From: an uncultured Gammaproteobacteria bacterium
Lineage (GTDB): Bacteria; Pseudomonadota; Gammaproteobacteria; Pseudomonadales; Azotimanducaceae
NCBI GenBank assembly: GCA_913043075.1
Contig: CAJWLI010000008.1
Location: forward strand, 1 to 16,202
Length of the DNA stretch: 16,202 nt
Direction: 5' to 3'
Positions 1 to 8,336 of the stretch are shown here, one piece after another. The position numbers were made by a program, and so were the translations under genes. The notes under the pieces are model-generated. The model was not told the DNA's origin and did not search any database. It was given only the letters and a program-made list of their open reading frames with translations. Positions within the stretch are counted from its first letter, which is position 1, and each line of letters opens with the position of its first letter.

Positions 1-377
1 GTTCAATCATTAATATTTCCTCAACCGCAGGACGCAGAGGGATACCAGATTATGGCGCTTATTGTGCAACCAAATTCGCTATGGTAGGTTTCACTCAGCA
101 ACTTGCGATTGAGCTGGCTAAAGAAAATATCAGGGTAAATTGCATCGCACCGGGATCACATTCGACTGACATGATGGACGGAACTATCGGACGAACAGCA
201 GACCGTTTTGGTCTAGAAAAAGAAGCAGTAACGGAGAGAATAAAACAATCAGCGCCGATGGGCAGACAAGGACTTCCTTCTGAATTGGCGGCCAGTGTTG
301 CCTTTTTAGCTGGAGACGATTCGAGTTTTGTAACAGGCCAGACACTTAACGTGGATGGCGGCGCTCACATGAGTTGA
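1..377 (+). CDS. SDR-family oxidoreductase, 3' portion
   Basis: This is the C-terminal part of a classical short-chain dehydrogenase/reductase; its N-terminal NAD(P)-binding half lies before the window. The frame is open from base 3. Visible are the active-site serine stretch INISSTAGRRG, the catalytic YxxxK motif (YCATK), the helix MVGFTQQLAIELA, the RVNCIAPG segment after the active site, and the typical C-terminal end SSFVTGQTLNVDGGAHMS. These place it in the FabG-like group of NAD(P)H-dependent ketone/alcohol oxidoreductases. The substrate cannot be read from this fragment. An ATG exists at 81, but it falls inside the conserved fold after the catalytic lysine, so it is not the true start. 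The next gene begins 2 nt after the stop, suggesting a shared transcript and pathway. Confidence 0.92.
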   Translation, partial: SIINISSTAGRRGIPDYGAYCATKFAMVGFTQQLAIELAKENIRVNCIAPGSHSTDMMDGTIGRTADRFGLEKEAVTERIKQSAPMGRQGLPSELAASVAFLAGDDSSFVTGQTLNVDGGAHMS

Positions 378-379
378 CT

Positions 380-1681
380 ATGAAAGCAGGTTCTTTTTTT
401 CCAAGTGCAAAATACTCTTCACTCTTCGCAATGGCCGGAGACGATTGCTCACTCTTCTTTGATCTTGAGAATCTAACTGAAAAGCAAAAAGCAGATCACC
501 TTTCTAATGTCGAGCTTACCGCAATGTTACAAATAGCTTCGGCATGCATCGGTAATTCGCATGACCATTTAGCAGTGTACGATCAGTACAAAAGCCCTCT
601 CTGGAGTAGCACTCTTCGGCAATATCTTGATTTTTATGAGCGCATGGTGGACCAGGTGATCCCGCTAGAAAACTTCAGCTATCACCCTAAATTTGATTTC
701 TATGAGTCTGTCGCCGCCTACGCAAATAAAAATAGAGACATTGCGGACGTTGTAAATTTTTATATGACTAGCGGATCAAATGCTGTAATTCATCAAAACG
801 AAGAACTATTGAGGGTGAACAGGAATGTTAATTCAAAGAAACACTTCGCAGAAAATGCTCCAAACTTCGGAATCCCTTGTCCTGACACGATAATCGTCAA
901 CAAGTCTCAACTCGCAAGTCAAAAAGTCTCAGAATTTTTCTCAAAATACCAAAACAAAATAATGATAAAACTTTTGGGTTTGGCAGGAGCAAGAAACGTG
1001 GCTGCAGTTAGTAGCGTCGAGGAAGCACACCGTTATGTCGCTGAGTACGAGGACACCATGGTTATCTTGCTGCAAGAAAAACTTGATTTGACGTATTTTA
1101 CCGAGATGACCGTTGATCTGTGTATTAGCGAAGACGAAATAAAGATCGCGAACACGAGAAAAATCCTCTTTGCTGAGGGTCTCTGGGTGGGAAATCTCAT
1201 ATCAGAATCAGTCAAAGTGTCTCCCCAGCATCAAGAAACGTTAATCAACGTAGGGAGGTATGCGCGCCACCATGGTTATGTCAGCTCTGAGGGGAGCAAT
1301 TGTGGAATAGATTTCTTCATCGGTAAAAATGGGGAGATATCCGTCACTGAGATAAATGCTCGATGGACTGGTGGCCTATTTCCTGCTGAGATTTTGTCTC
1401 AGATCGATAATAAAAGAGACGCGGTACCGTTCTTTGATGTAGTGCCTATCGAAAAAAAAGATGCCTACACCAACTTCATTGACAAACATTTAGTTGGGGA
1501 GTTCGAAGGAGACTTTGCGGCACTACCAATCGGGTTTGGCTGTTTTCCTATCCCAATAGAGGGCACCGACCATTTTTATACTTGGCAGGCAGCGATTGGA
1601 GATTTAGCTGCCTTCAAAAAAGCAAAAAATAAAGAGCTTGGGAATGATGTTATGCCCACAGCAAACATCATCGAAATTTAA
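380..1681 (+). CDS. ATP-grasp domain ligase of unknown substrate
   Basis: The protein is about 433 residues. From about residue 145 it looks like an ATP-grasp fold: a lysine and glycine-rich loop region (KIMIKLLGLAGARNV, about 193-207), a metal-site segment GIDFFIGKNGEISV near 309, and the Mg-binding TEINARWTGG near 323-332. These match the D...E-x-N-x-R pattern of ATP-dependent carboxylate-amine ligases. The first 140 residues resemble no domain I recognise and may be a pre-ATP-grasp substrate domain. The family joins an acyl phosphate to an amine or thiol, but the substrates here are unknown. An ATG at 380, 2 nt after the SDR stop, is preferred; a TTG at 374 overlapping that stop would add two residues. 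No strong Shine-Dalgarno is seen, which fits translational coupling. It converges on the next gene with 38 nt between stops. Confidence 0.75.
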   Translation: MKAGSFFPSAKYSSLFAMAGDDCSLFFDLENLTEKQKADHLSNVELTAMLQIASACIGNSHDHLAVYDQYKSPLWSSTLRQYLDFYERMVDQVIPLENFSYHPKFDFYESVAAYANKNRDIADVVNFYMTSGSNAVIHQNEELLRVNRNVNSKKHFAENAPNFGIPCPDTIIVNKSQLASQKVSEFFSKYQNKIMIKLLGLAGARNVAAVSSVEEAHRYVAEYEDTMVILLQEKLDLTYFTEMTVDLCISEDEIKIANTRKILFAEGLWVGNLISESVKVSPQHQETLINVGRYARHHGYVSSEGSNCGIDFFIGKNGEISVTEINARWTGGLFPAEILSQIDNKRDAVPFFDVVPIEKKDAYTNFIDKHLVGEFEGDFAALPIGFGCFPIPIEGTDHFYTWQAAIGDLAAFKKAKNKELGNDVMPTANIIEI

Positions 1682-1719
1682 CGACAGTCAAAACAAAAAG
1701 ATTTCGCTAAAAACTTAAT

Positions 1720-2472
1720 CTATGTAGCCTTTTTTACGAGGTCGCTCAGCATCCGATAACTTCGGCTGCCAAACCAAGAAAAAAACTCTCCGTCAACAAG
1801 CGCACCGTTGAAACCAATACGTTCAAGATCGTCCATATAGCGCTCAAAAGGGAAAGGCTCCGAAGAAAAAAGATAAAAAGTTGAGGGGCTCGGTGTTTGT
1901 CTGGGATTCAGAGTTGGATACTTCGAATCGCTCGTTTGAAGATATTCGGATAACCCGATCTTCTTTAGAACAGATCCAATAAACGTCTGCGAGCCAGCCG
2001 TCATCCAGGGGTCCCTCCAGATCATGTACTCCGCTTTTTCAAAGTTTTCTATATTTGTTCCGATTCTCTTGCTAAGCGTCGGAATTTCATTCCAGCCCTC
2101 GAATTGAAGATCAGGACCATCAGCCAAAAGCTTCCATTTATTAGCTAGACTTTTTAACCTCGTTGAGAAGACTAGGGACGATAATATCTCTAATTCCGAG
2201 GAGATATTCTGAATCGACGTTATGTGTGTCGCGTGGAAAGGGAAAGGACAGGAATCTGCCATTTCCTTATTATTTTCTTCTTTGTCAAATACGACCAAAC
2301 TAGGGTTTAATTCTGAGCACTTCCCCCAGTTGATTTCTTTGGTTCCACCCACAACAGGAATAGTCCTGACTTTGTCTAGCGGATGAACACAAAACCTCGT
2401 TCTCCCAATGACCTCAACCCCACACTCTATTAGGGTCTCCGTCAAGCTTGGAACCAAGGAAATTACTCGCAA
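1720..2472 (-). CDS. Cytosolic BtuF/TroA-like helical-backbone metal or cobalamin binding protein
   Basis: This 250-residue protein belongs to the periplasmic-binding-protein-like family (helical backbone metal receptor), often annotated as cobalamin-binding protein. The N-terminus RVISLVPSLTETL is the family's first strand and helix, so there is no signal peptide or lipobox and the protein should be cytosolic. Family motifs seen: GRTRFCVHP (Cys28 and His30, possible ligands), GGTKEINW (about 42-49), and WRDPWMTAGSQTFIGSVL in the second lobe. The start is TTG at 2472, only 1 nt after the upstream DUF5522 stop; no other start fits because the conserved N-terminus begins at the second residue. 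It is the last gene of the acyl-CoA dehydrogenase-TetR-IcmF operon. No ABC permease or ATPase partner is nearby, so import is unlikely. A role in binding B12 or a metal for IcmF is inference. Confidence 0.82.
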   Translation of the reverse strand: MRVISLVPSLTETLIECGVEVIGRTRFCVHPLDKVRTIPVVGGTKEINWGKCSELNPSLVVFDKEENNKEMADSCPFPFHATHITSIQNISSELEILSSLVFSTRLKSLANKWKLLADGPDLQFEGWNEIPTLSKRIGTNIENFEKAEYMIWRDPWMTAGSQTFIGSVLKKIGLSEYLQTSDSKYPTLNPRQTPSPSTFYLFSSEPFPFERYMDDLERIGFNGALVDGEFFSWFGSRSYRMLSDLVKKAT

Positions 2473-2473
2473 C

Positions 2474-2638
2474 CTATTTCACATTCTGATGATTAAAAGG
2501 ACAGTGCTTACAGCGATTTCCGCAGCAGGTTCCCCGTGACAAATGGTAGTCTGCTGTCAAAACCATCAAACCGTTCTCAAAATAGAAATGCTTCCCTTCT
2601 ATAAGCTCTTCAATTGGCCATTCATCAACTTCGGGCAT
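2474..2638 (-). CDS. Small cysteine-rich DUF5522-type protein
   Basis: This 54-residue protein matches my memory of the DUF5522 family: an ENGLMVLTADYHLSRG core followed by CCGNRCKHCPF. The four cysteines (38, 39, 43, 46; C-C-x3-C-x2-C) look like a zinc or Fe-S site. The chosen ATG at 2638 overlaps the IcmF stop in a TGATG arrangement, typical of translational coupling. A longer reading from 2704 would run inside IcmF coding sequence and adds nothing conserved. The downstream binding-protein gene begins 1 nt after its stop. Function is unknown. Its place between a B12 enzyme and a BtuF-like protein suggests a role in metal or cofactor handling, which is inference. Confidence 0.8.
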   Translation of the reverse strand: MPEVDEWPIEELIEGKHFYFENGLMVLTADYHLSRGTCCGNRCKHCPFNHQNVK

Positions 2639-5600
2639 CAAGTGTTTCTTCTGTATTGTCCACCCACCTCGAAAAATGCATCGGTAAGTTGTCCCAGCGA
2701 ACACGACCTCACTGCTTTCATAAGAGCCTCGAAACCGTTATTGCCATCTGTAATCGCAGCTTTTAATTCTTTCAAAGCCTCATTTGAAATATCTTTGTTG
2801 GATTCCTGAAATTTCGTTACGCGTTCTATTTGACTCTGCTTTTCCTCTTCGGTGGATCTTGCCAGCTCAATCGTCAGTTCCTCTGGTTGCGATTCTGGTT
2901 GGAACGTATTGACGCCAATTATCGGGAGAGTTCCATCGTGTTTCAGAGTTTCGTATTTCATCGACTCTTCTTGTATTTTACCGCGCTGATACCCGGTCTC
3001 CATTGCTCCCAAAACTCCACCTCTATCGGAGATGCTTTCGAACTCGCGTAGCACAGCCTCTTCAACTAGATCAGTTAATTCGTCAACGATAAACGATCCT
3101 TGATTCGGATTTTCTGTTTTGGCTACCCCAAACTCTCGATTTATTATTAACTGAATCGCCAAGGCTCGCCGAACAGACTCCTCCGTTGGAGTAGTAATAG
3201 CTTCATCGTAGGCGTTAGTGTGCAAGCTATTGCAATTGTCATTGATCGCTAAAAGTGCCTGGAGGGTTGTCCTTATATCATTGAATTGCATTTCCTGAGC
3301 GTGCAGAGAACGCCCTGACGTCTGAATATGGTATTTTAACTTTTGGCTTCTCTCATTTGCTCCGTATTTCTCTCGCATTGCTACGGCCCATATGCGCCTT
3401 GCTACACGACCTATAACCGTATACTCAGGATCCATTCCATTTGAGAAGAAAAAAGATAGGTTGGGCGCGAAATCATCGATATGCATCCCACGAGCAAGAT
3501 ATGCCTCGACGAAGGTAAAGCCGTTGGCTAGAGTAAAAGCAAGCTGCGAAATTGGGTTAGCCCCAGCTTCAGCAATATGGTAACCAGATATAGATACGGA
3601 GTAAAAATTCCTAACTTCATTTTGTATGAAATATTGCTGAATATCTCCCATCATTCTTAAGCTAAATTCAGTTGAAAAAATACAGGTGTTTTGCCCTTGA
3701 TCTTCTTTCAAAATATCGGCCTGAACGGTACCCCGAACATTTGAAAGAGCAAAGGCTTTTAGCTCTTCATACTCCTCCTTGTTTGGTTCCCTATTTTCCT
3801 TGGATGCAAACTTGTCGACTTGCTGATCAATCGCTGCGTTCAAAAACATAGCCAGAATTGCCGGAGCAGGACCGTTTATTGTCATAGAAACCGATGTCTT
3901 CGGATCACACAAGTCAAACCCGCCATAAAGCACCTTCATATCATCAAGAGTTGCGATGGACACACCGGAGTTCCCAATTTTTCCATAGATATCCGGGCGA
4001 GTAGCAGGATCGAACCCGTAGAGAGTTACGCTATCGAATGCTGTCGAAAGCCGCTTCGCTTCCGCATGCTCAGACAATTTTTTAAAACGCCTGTTAGTCC
4101 TTTCAGGATCACCCTCACCCGCAAACATTCTTGCCGGGTCCTCTCCTTCACGTCTAAATGGGAAAACTCCTGCAGTAAAAGGAAAATGTCCAGGAAGATT
4201 CTCTCGCTTGAGAAATTTAAGGATCTCTCCATCGTCTTCAAACCGAGGGACAGCCACCCTTGATATCCAACTGCCGGATAAAGACTCAACACCTAAACGG
4301 GTTACAATAGTTTTCCCTGATGGCAAGACTTCTTCTCGTTCACTTCCTTGGTAACTTTCACGCACCGCGATCCAGGATTCCAAAATCTCTTGGTTCTCTT
4401 GAGTGAGAGTTTTTCTTCTCTCACCGAGAAGCGAATCTATCTCCTCATTTCTATCGGCCATCAGATTTTGAACGGCGGAGAGTTGTTGAATTTCTCTAGC
4501 AATATATGATTGTTTTAACGAATCGGCGTGATACTTTCGCAAGGTATCAGAAATCTCTGCGAGATATCTTGCTCTAGCTCCAGGGACAATCACTGAACGC
4601 TGGCTTGGAATACGATTGTCAGCATAAGGCAAATGGGATTTCCACTCACGAAGCCCACGCTTCTTCAAGACATCAAGAATTCCGTGATAAGCAGCTGAAA
4701 CACCATCGTCTCCAAATCGAGAGGCAATAGTTCCGAACACAGGAAGTTCAGCTGGCTTTGTCTCCCAAGCGTCTTTATTGCGCTGGAACTGTTTCGCTAC
4801 GTCCCGTAGCGCATCTTCGGCACCCTTTCTGTCGAACTTATTGATCACCACCAAATCAGCGAAGTCGAGCATGTCGATTTTTTCCAATTGGCTCTGGGCT
4901 CCGAATTCCGGGGTCATTACGTACATGGACGCATCGACATAAGGCACAATCCCCGCGTCTCCCTGGCCAATTCCGGGGGTTTCCACAATAACTAAATCAA
5001 AATCAAATTTTTTGACGGCGGCGACTATATCGGTTAAGTAGCCTGGGACCTCACCGGAAGATTTTCTGGTAGCGATTGACCTCATATATATGTTCTTGTC
5101 ATAGATCGAATTCATTCGAATTCGGTCACCCAAAAGCGCTCCCCCTGTCTTTCGACGGGTGGGGTCTATTGCTAACACAGCTATCTTGGCAGAATTATCA
5201 CTGTCTATCCGAAACCTTCTAATTATTTCATCTGTCAATGAGGACTTACCTGCTCCCCCCGTACCTGTAATCCCTAGCACAGGAGCTGACGAACCGGATC
5301 CTAGTTTCAAGGTGGCAAGCTCAGCGTCACTAAGATCGCCTCGTTCAATATTCGAAATTAATGAGGAAAGTGACAAGTAGTCCGAGGAGTTCTTTCCGAT
5401 TTCGTTGACTTTTCTTGATCTCGAGGAATCGCACCGATCGACCATATCCTGAATCATACCAACTAAACCTAAAGCCATTCCGTCTTGCGGAGAATAGATC
5501 CTCTCTACCCCATATTCGTGAAGCTCGTCTATCTCTTCAGGAACAATCACTCCTCCCCCGCCACCAAAAACTTTTATATGACCGGCTTTATTTTGCTTTA

Positions 5601-5898
5601 ACATGTCAATGACGTACTTAAAATATTCAACATGTCCGCCCTGATATGAGCTAATTGCTATTCCGTCAACATCTTCTTGGAGCGCTGCCTGAACCACCTC
5701 AGCTACAGAACGATTGTGCGCCAGGTGAATCACTTCAACACCGAGTGACTGCAATATTCGCCGCATTATGTTGATGGAGGCATCATGGCCATCGAAAAGG
5801 CTGGCCGCGGTAACAAAGCGCAGTGGTGGGCTCGATTTTTCTAGCTTGCCACCAGGTTCGCTGCTTGAGTCTACGGAACTGATTTTCATTTCAGACAT
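2638..5898 (-). CDS. icmF: Fused isobutyryl-CoA mutase IcmF (B12 domain, G-protein chaperone, mutase)
   Basis: IcmF interconverts isobutyryl-CoA and n-butyryl-CoA by an adenosylcobalamin radical mechanism; family members also act on related branched acyl-CoAs. The 1086 residues match the usual length. Domains in order: a B12-binding domain (about 27-155) with DGHD at 36-39 (His38 is the lower cobalt ligand) and GGGGG at 112-116; a MeaB-like G domain (about 205-415) with Walker A GTGGAGKSS 212-220, VETPGIGQGDAG 305-316 and NKFD 353-356; a linker; then the TIM-barrel mutase (about 540-1086). Phe579 (TAGVFPF) and Gln736 (GQNTCIF) align with the residues distinguishing isobutyryl-CoA mutases from methylmalonyl-CoA mutases (Tyr and Arg there). 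The ATG at 5898 has a GGGAG Shine-Dalgarno and sits 11 nt behind the TetR stop. It is the third gene of the operon. Confidence 0.96.
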   Translation of the reverse strand: MSEMKISSVDSSSEPGGKLEKSSPPLRFVTAASLFDGHDASINIMRRILQSLGVEVIHLAHNRSVAEVVQAALQEDVDGIAISSYQGGHVEYFKYVIDMLKQNKAGHIKVFGGGGGVIVPEEIDELHEYGVERIYSPQDGMALGLVGMIQDMVDRCDSSRSRKVNEIGKNSSDYLSLSSLISNIERGDLSDAELATLKLGSGSSAPVLGITGTGGAGKSSLTDEIIRRFRIDSDNSAKIAVLAIDPTRRKTGGALLGDRIRMNSIYDKNIYMRSIATRKSSGEVPGYLTDIVAAVKKFDFDLVIVETPGIGQGDAGIVPYVDASMYVMTPEFGAQSQLEKIDMLDFADLVVINKFDRKGAEDALRDVAKQFQRNKDAWETKPAELPVFGTIASRFGDDGVSAAYHGILDVLKKRGLREWKSHLPYADNRIPSQRSVIVPGARARYLAEISDTLRKYHADSLKQSYIAREIQQLSAVQNLMADRNEEIDSLLGERRKTLTQENQEILESWIAVRESYQGSEREEVLPSGKTIVTRLGVESLSGSWISRVAVPRFEDDGEILKFLKRENLPGHFPFTAGVFPFRREGEDPARMFAGEGDPERTNRRFKKLSEHAEAKRLSTAFDSVTLYGFDPATRPDIYGKIGNSGVSIATLDDMKVLYGGFDLCDPKTSVSMTINGPAPAILAMFLNAAIDQQVDKFASKENREPNKEEYEELKAFALSNVRGTVQADILKEDQGQNTCIFSTEFSLRMMGDIQQYFIQNEVRNFYSVSISGYHIAEAGANPISQLAFTLANGFTFVEAYLARGMHIDDFAPNLSFFFSNGMDPEYTVIGRVARRIWAVAMREKYGANERSQKLKYHIQTSGRSLHAQEMQFNDIRTTLQALLAINDNCNSLHTNAYDEAITTPTEESVRRALAIQLIINREFGVAKTENPNQGSFIVDELTDLVEEAVLREFESISDRGGVLGAMETGYQRGKIQEESMKYETLKHDGTLPIIGVNTFQPESQPEELTIELARSTEEEKQSQIERVTKFQESNKDISNEALKELKAAITDGNNGFEALMKAVRSCSLGQLTDAFFEVGGQYRRNT

Positions 5899-5909
5899 AT
5901 TGTCTCTCC

Positions 5910-6530
5910 CTAGCGCTCCTGCAGGAGCAGTGTCATGGTATTTTTTAAATTATCGTGAAGTTTTTTTGTGTGTTCCTGATCTTCGGGCTTCGTCAACCAG
6001 TAGTAAACAATACCGATTATAGACGCACAAAAATGTGAGCTGATGATATCTGTCCGGTCTGAATCTATTTCTGTTTCTTCGAATTCGGCCATGATCCAGC
6101 GAGCTACGTCTTGATGTCTTCTTCTGTGAATCTTCTCGATGATCGCCTCAAGCTCCGTTCCAGCATTCACCGATTCGAACCAAAGCGTATAGAAGGCTCT
6201 TACCCTCTTCGGAGCCTCTAAACAGAACCGATAGTGCTCATCTAAAGCCCGATGAATTGCTTCGATACCAGTTTTTCCGATGGTCGCAGACTTTAACTGC
6301 TGAAGCCACACATCCCCTATGTTTCTGAGAACAAAGGCCATTAAGTTGTCTTTTGATCCGAACCTTTGACTCGCTAGCCCACGGGAATAACCCGCTTTTA
6401 ATCCAACTTCTTTGAGACTAGTAGCCGATGGACCTCTCGATACTATTAAATCGACGGTCGCGTCCAACATTTTCATATCGGAAATTTCTGTTCTTTCCGC
6501 TTGGGTAAGTCGACGATTAGCAAGTCCCAT
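5910..6530 (-). CDS. TetR/AcrR-family transcriptional regulator
   Basis: This 206-residue one-component regulator has an N-terminal helix-turn-helix (about residues 20-68; TSLKEVGLKAGYSRGLASQRFGSKDNLM contains the turn and recognition helix followed by the usual phenylalanine/lysine segment). A helical ligand-binding C-terminal domain follows, with a hydrophobic stretch near 168-180 (SIIGIVYYWL). It is sandwiched between the acyl-CoA dehydrogenase (2 nt upstream) and icmF (11 nt downstream), so it is co-transcribed with the genes it most likely controls. The inverted repeat inside the operon promoter at 8341-8359 is the probable operator. The ligand is probably an acyl-CoA or fatty acid linked to the operon's substrate, by analogy with other TetR regulators of acyl-CoA genes; this is inference. 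Confidence 0.92.
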   Translation of the reverse strand: MGLANRRLTQAERTEISDMKMLDATVDLIVSRGPSATSLKEVGLKAGYSRGLASQRFGSKDNLMAFVLRNIGDVWLQQLKSATIGKTGIEAIHRALDEHYRFCLEAPKRVRAFYTLWFESVNAGTELEAIIEKIHRRRHQDVARWIMAEFEETEIDSDRTDIISSHFCASIIGIVYYWLTKPEDQEHTKKLHDNLKNTMTLLLQER

Positions 6531-6532
6531 TA

Positions 6533-8308
6533 TTAAAAGTTTGATTCGTTCATTGAAAGTCCTATGTCGGCGCCATTAATGACAGCATCCATGTACCCCT
6601 TGTGCCTCGGCAGGAGCTGCGCAAAATAGAATCTGACCGAAGCAAGCTTTCCTTTAATAAACTCGTTGTCGCCGTCATCCGCGATGACCAAGGCCCGTTC
6701 GGCACTTCGCGCCATGTACCAAGAACCGGAGACATACCCCATCATCATCAAAAAATTAAAAGCTACACCTCCAACGAAATTTTGCCCCAATTTAGAGTTT
6801 TCAATAACAAAATTCGTAGTTGTTTCTAGGTTTGTTGCCGCTTCTTCCAACATTTCTGCTATCTTCTTGAATTCAGAGTTGCTCTTTAGTGTCTCCGAAG
6901 TTTGAAGGACCTCAGCTATATAACTCCTCATCGCAGCACCCTGATCCTTCAATACCTTTCGGCCAAGCAAATCATTCGCTTGAATTCCATTGGTGCCCTC
7001 ATATATTGCAGCAATTCTGGCATCTCTGTAATGCTGAGCTGCGCCAGTTTCTTCGATAAAGCCCATTCCTCCATGAACTTGTATCCCTAGAGAAGTAACC
7101 TCGTTTACGAGCTCGGTACACCAAGCTTTTACTAACGGAGTGAGCAAAGCGAATCTATCCTGATAAAATTCCCGTTCTTCTTGAGAACTCCCATTAACCC
7201 TAAAATCGTGGGCGTAAGCTCCATCGTAAGTTAGTCCTCGCATCGCATCAGTCATCGATCGCATTTGCATTAACATTCGTTGCACGTCCGCGTGTTCAAT
7301 TATCTTCGCCGGCTCACCCGTCTGTGAGTTGCGGCCTTGCACTCTGTCCTTTGCATAAGCCAAGGCATCTTGATAAGACCTTTCGCTCAGCGCTACTCCC
7401 TGGAGGCCAACCTCTAATCGCGCATGGTTCATAAGCGTAAACATACAAGCCAGGCCGTCGCCTGGTTTTCCTATGAGGTAGCCAATCGCCCCGGTGTCCT
7501 CTCCAAAACTCATAACACAAGTCGGGCTCGCGTTTATTCCCAACTTATGCTCCGTAGATACTACTTTAAGGTCGTTCCTTTCGCCCAAAACCCCATCAGC
7601 GCCCGGCAGAAACTTCGGCACGAGAAACAAAGACAGCCCTTTGTTCCCAGGGGGCGCATCAACCATGGGCGCGAGAACAATATGAATTATGTTCTCAGCC
7701 ATATCATGCTCGCCCCAAGTGATGTAAATTTTTTGTCCTTTAATGAGGTAGTGATCGCCGACAGGTTCAGCTATCGTCCTTAACTTCGACAAATCAGAGC
7801 CCGCATGGGGCTCAGTCAGATTCATTGTCGCACTCCACTTGCCCGTCACTAGGTTTGGCAGATATCTCTGCTTTAAATCTTCGTCCGCGTGATCGCTCAG
7901 AGCGTCGATTGCTCCAGCAGTCAGCATGGGACACAACGCGAAAGAGGTGCAGGCGCTGTTCCACATTTCGGACGCAGCTAGATGAACAAGGAAAGGAAGT
8001 CCTTGTCCCCCATAAGAGGGATTTTGAGCTAAAGCGAGCCATTCACTATCAACAAATTGCCGATATGCCTCGACAAAACCCGAGGCGGTTTTCACTTCTG
8101 ATCCCTGCACCTTTACTCCTTCAACATCACCGGCCCTATTTATGGGCGCAATCACCTCACCGGCAAACTTAGCTGCGTTGTCTAGGATTGCTTCAGTTAA
8201 CTCGGGAGTTGCTTCAGAAAAAGCTGAGAGCGCGTTTAATTTTTTATAATCCAAAACCTTGTTGAGAACAAAATCGATTTCTTTCGAGGGAGCTACATAA
8301 TTTGCCAT
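6533..8308 (-). CDS. Large acyl-CoA dehydrogenase (DmdC-like, ~590 aa class)
   Basis: This FAD-dependent enzyme introduces an alpha-beta double bond into an acyl-CoA. At 591 residues it belongs to the long class that includes 3-methylmercaptopropionyl-CoA dehydrogenases (DmdC) and has an extra C-terminal domain, rather than the 380-residue class. Seen are a short N-terminal segment MANYVAPSKEIDFVL typical of this class, NLTEPHAGSD (near 163-172) for FAD/substrate binding, HGGMGFIEE near 412, and IYEGTNGIQ with the probable catalytic Glu437. ATG at 8308 is chosen: the family N-terminus starts there, and an upstream TTG at 8338 overlaps the predicted -10 element. It is the first gene of the operon. 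Next to icmF, its substrate is plausibly a short or branched acyl-CoA. DmdC activity itself cannot be claimed. Confidence 0.93.
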   Translation of the reverse strand: MANYVAPSKEIDFVLNKVLDYKKLNALSAFSEATPELTEAILDNAAKFAGEVIAPINRAGDVEGVKVQGSEVKTASGFVEAYRQFVDSEWLALAQNPSYGGQGLPFLVHLAASEMWNSACTSFALCPMLTAGAIDALSDHADEDLKQRYLPNLVTGKWSATMNLTEPHAGSDLSKLRTIAEPVGDHYLIKGQKIYITWGEHDMAENIIHIVLAPMVDAPPGNKGLSLFLVPKFLPGADGVLGERNDLKVVSTEHKLGINASPTCVMSFGEDTGAIGYLIGKPGDGLACMFTLMNHARLEVGLQGVALSERSYQDALAYAKDRVQGRNSQTGEPAKIIEHADVQRMLMQMRSMTDAMRGLTYDGAYAHDFRVNGSSQEEREFYQDRFALLTPLVKAWCTELVNEVTSLGIQVHGGMGFIEETGAAQHYRDARIAAIYEGTNGIQANDLLGRKVLKDQGAAMRSYIAEVLQTSETLKSNSEFKKIAEMLEEAATNLETTTNFVIENSKLGQNFVGGVAFNFLMMMGYVSGSWYMARSAERALVIADDGDNEFIKGKLASVRFYFAQLLPRHKGYMDAVINGADIGLSMNESNF

Positions 8309-8336
8309 ATCACAACCGCTGATAAAAAGTCCGTCC

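Noticed and set aside
2639..2704. Longer reading of the DUF5522-type protein starting inside icmF
   Set aside because: The extra 22 residues are out-of-frame icmF sequence without family resemblance; the coupled ATG at 2638 gives the expected size.
3820..4263. 147-codon open frame on the + strand inside icmF
   Set aside because: It is antisense to a highly conserved coding region, with no recognisable protein features; other open frames opposite icmF and the dehydrogenase were rejected for the same reason.
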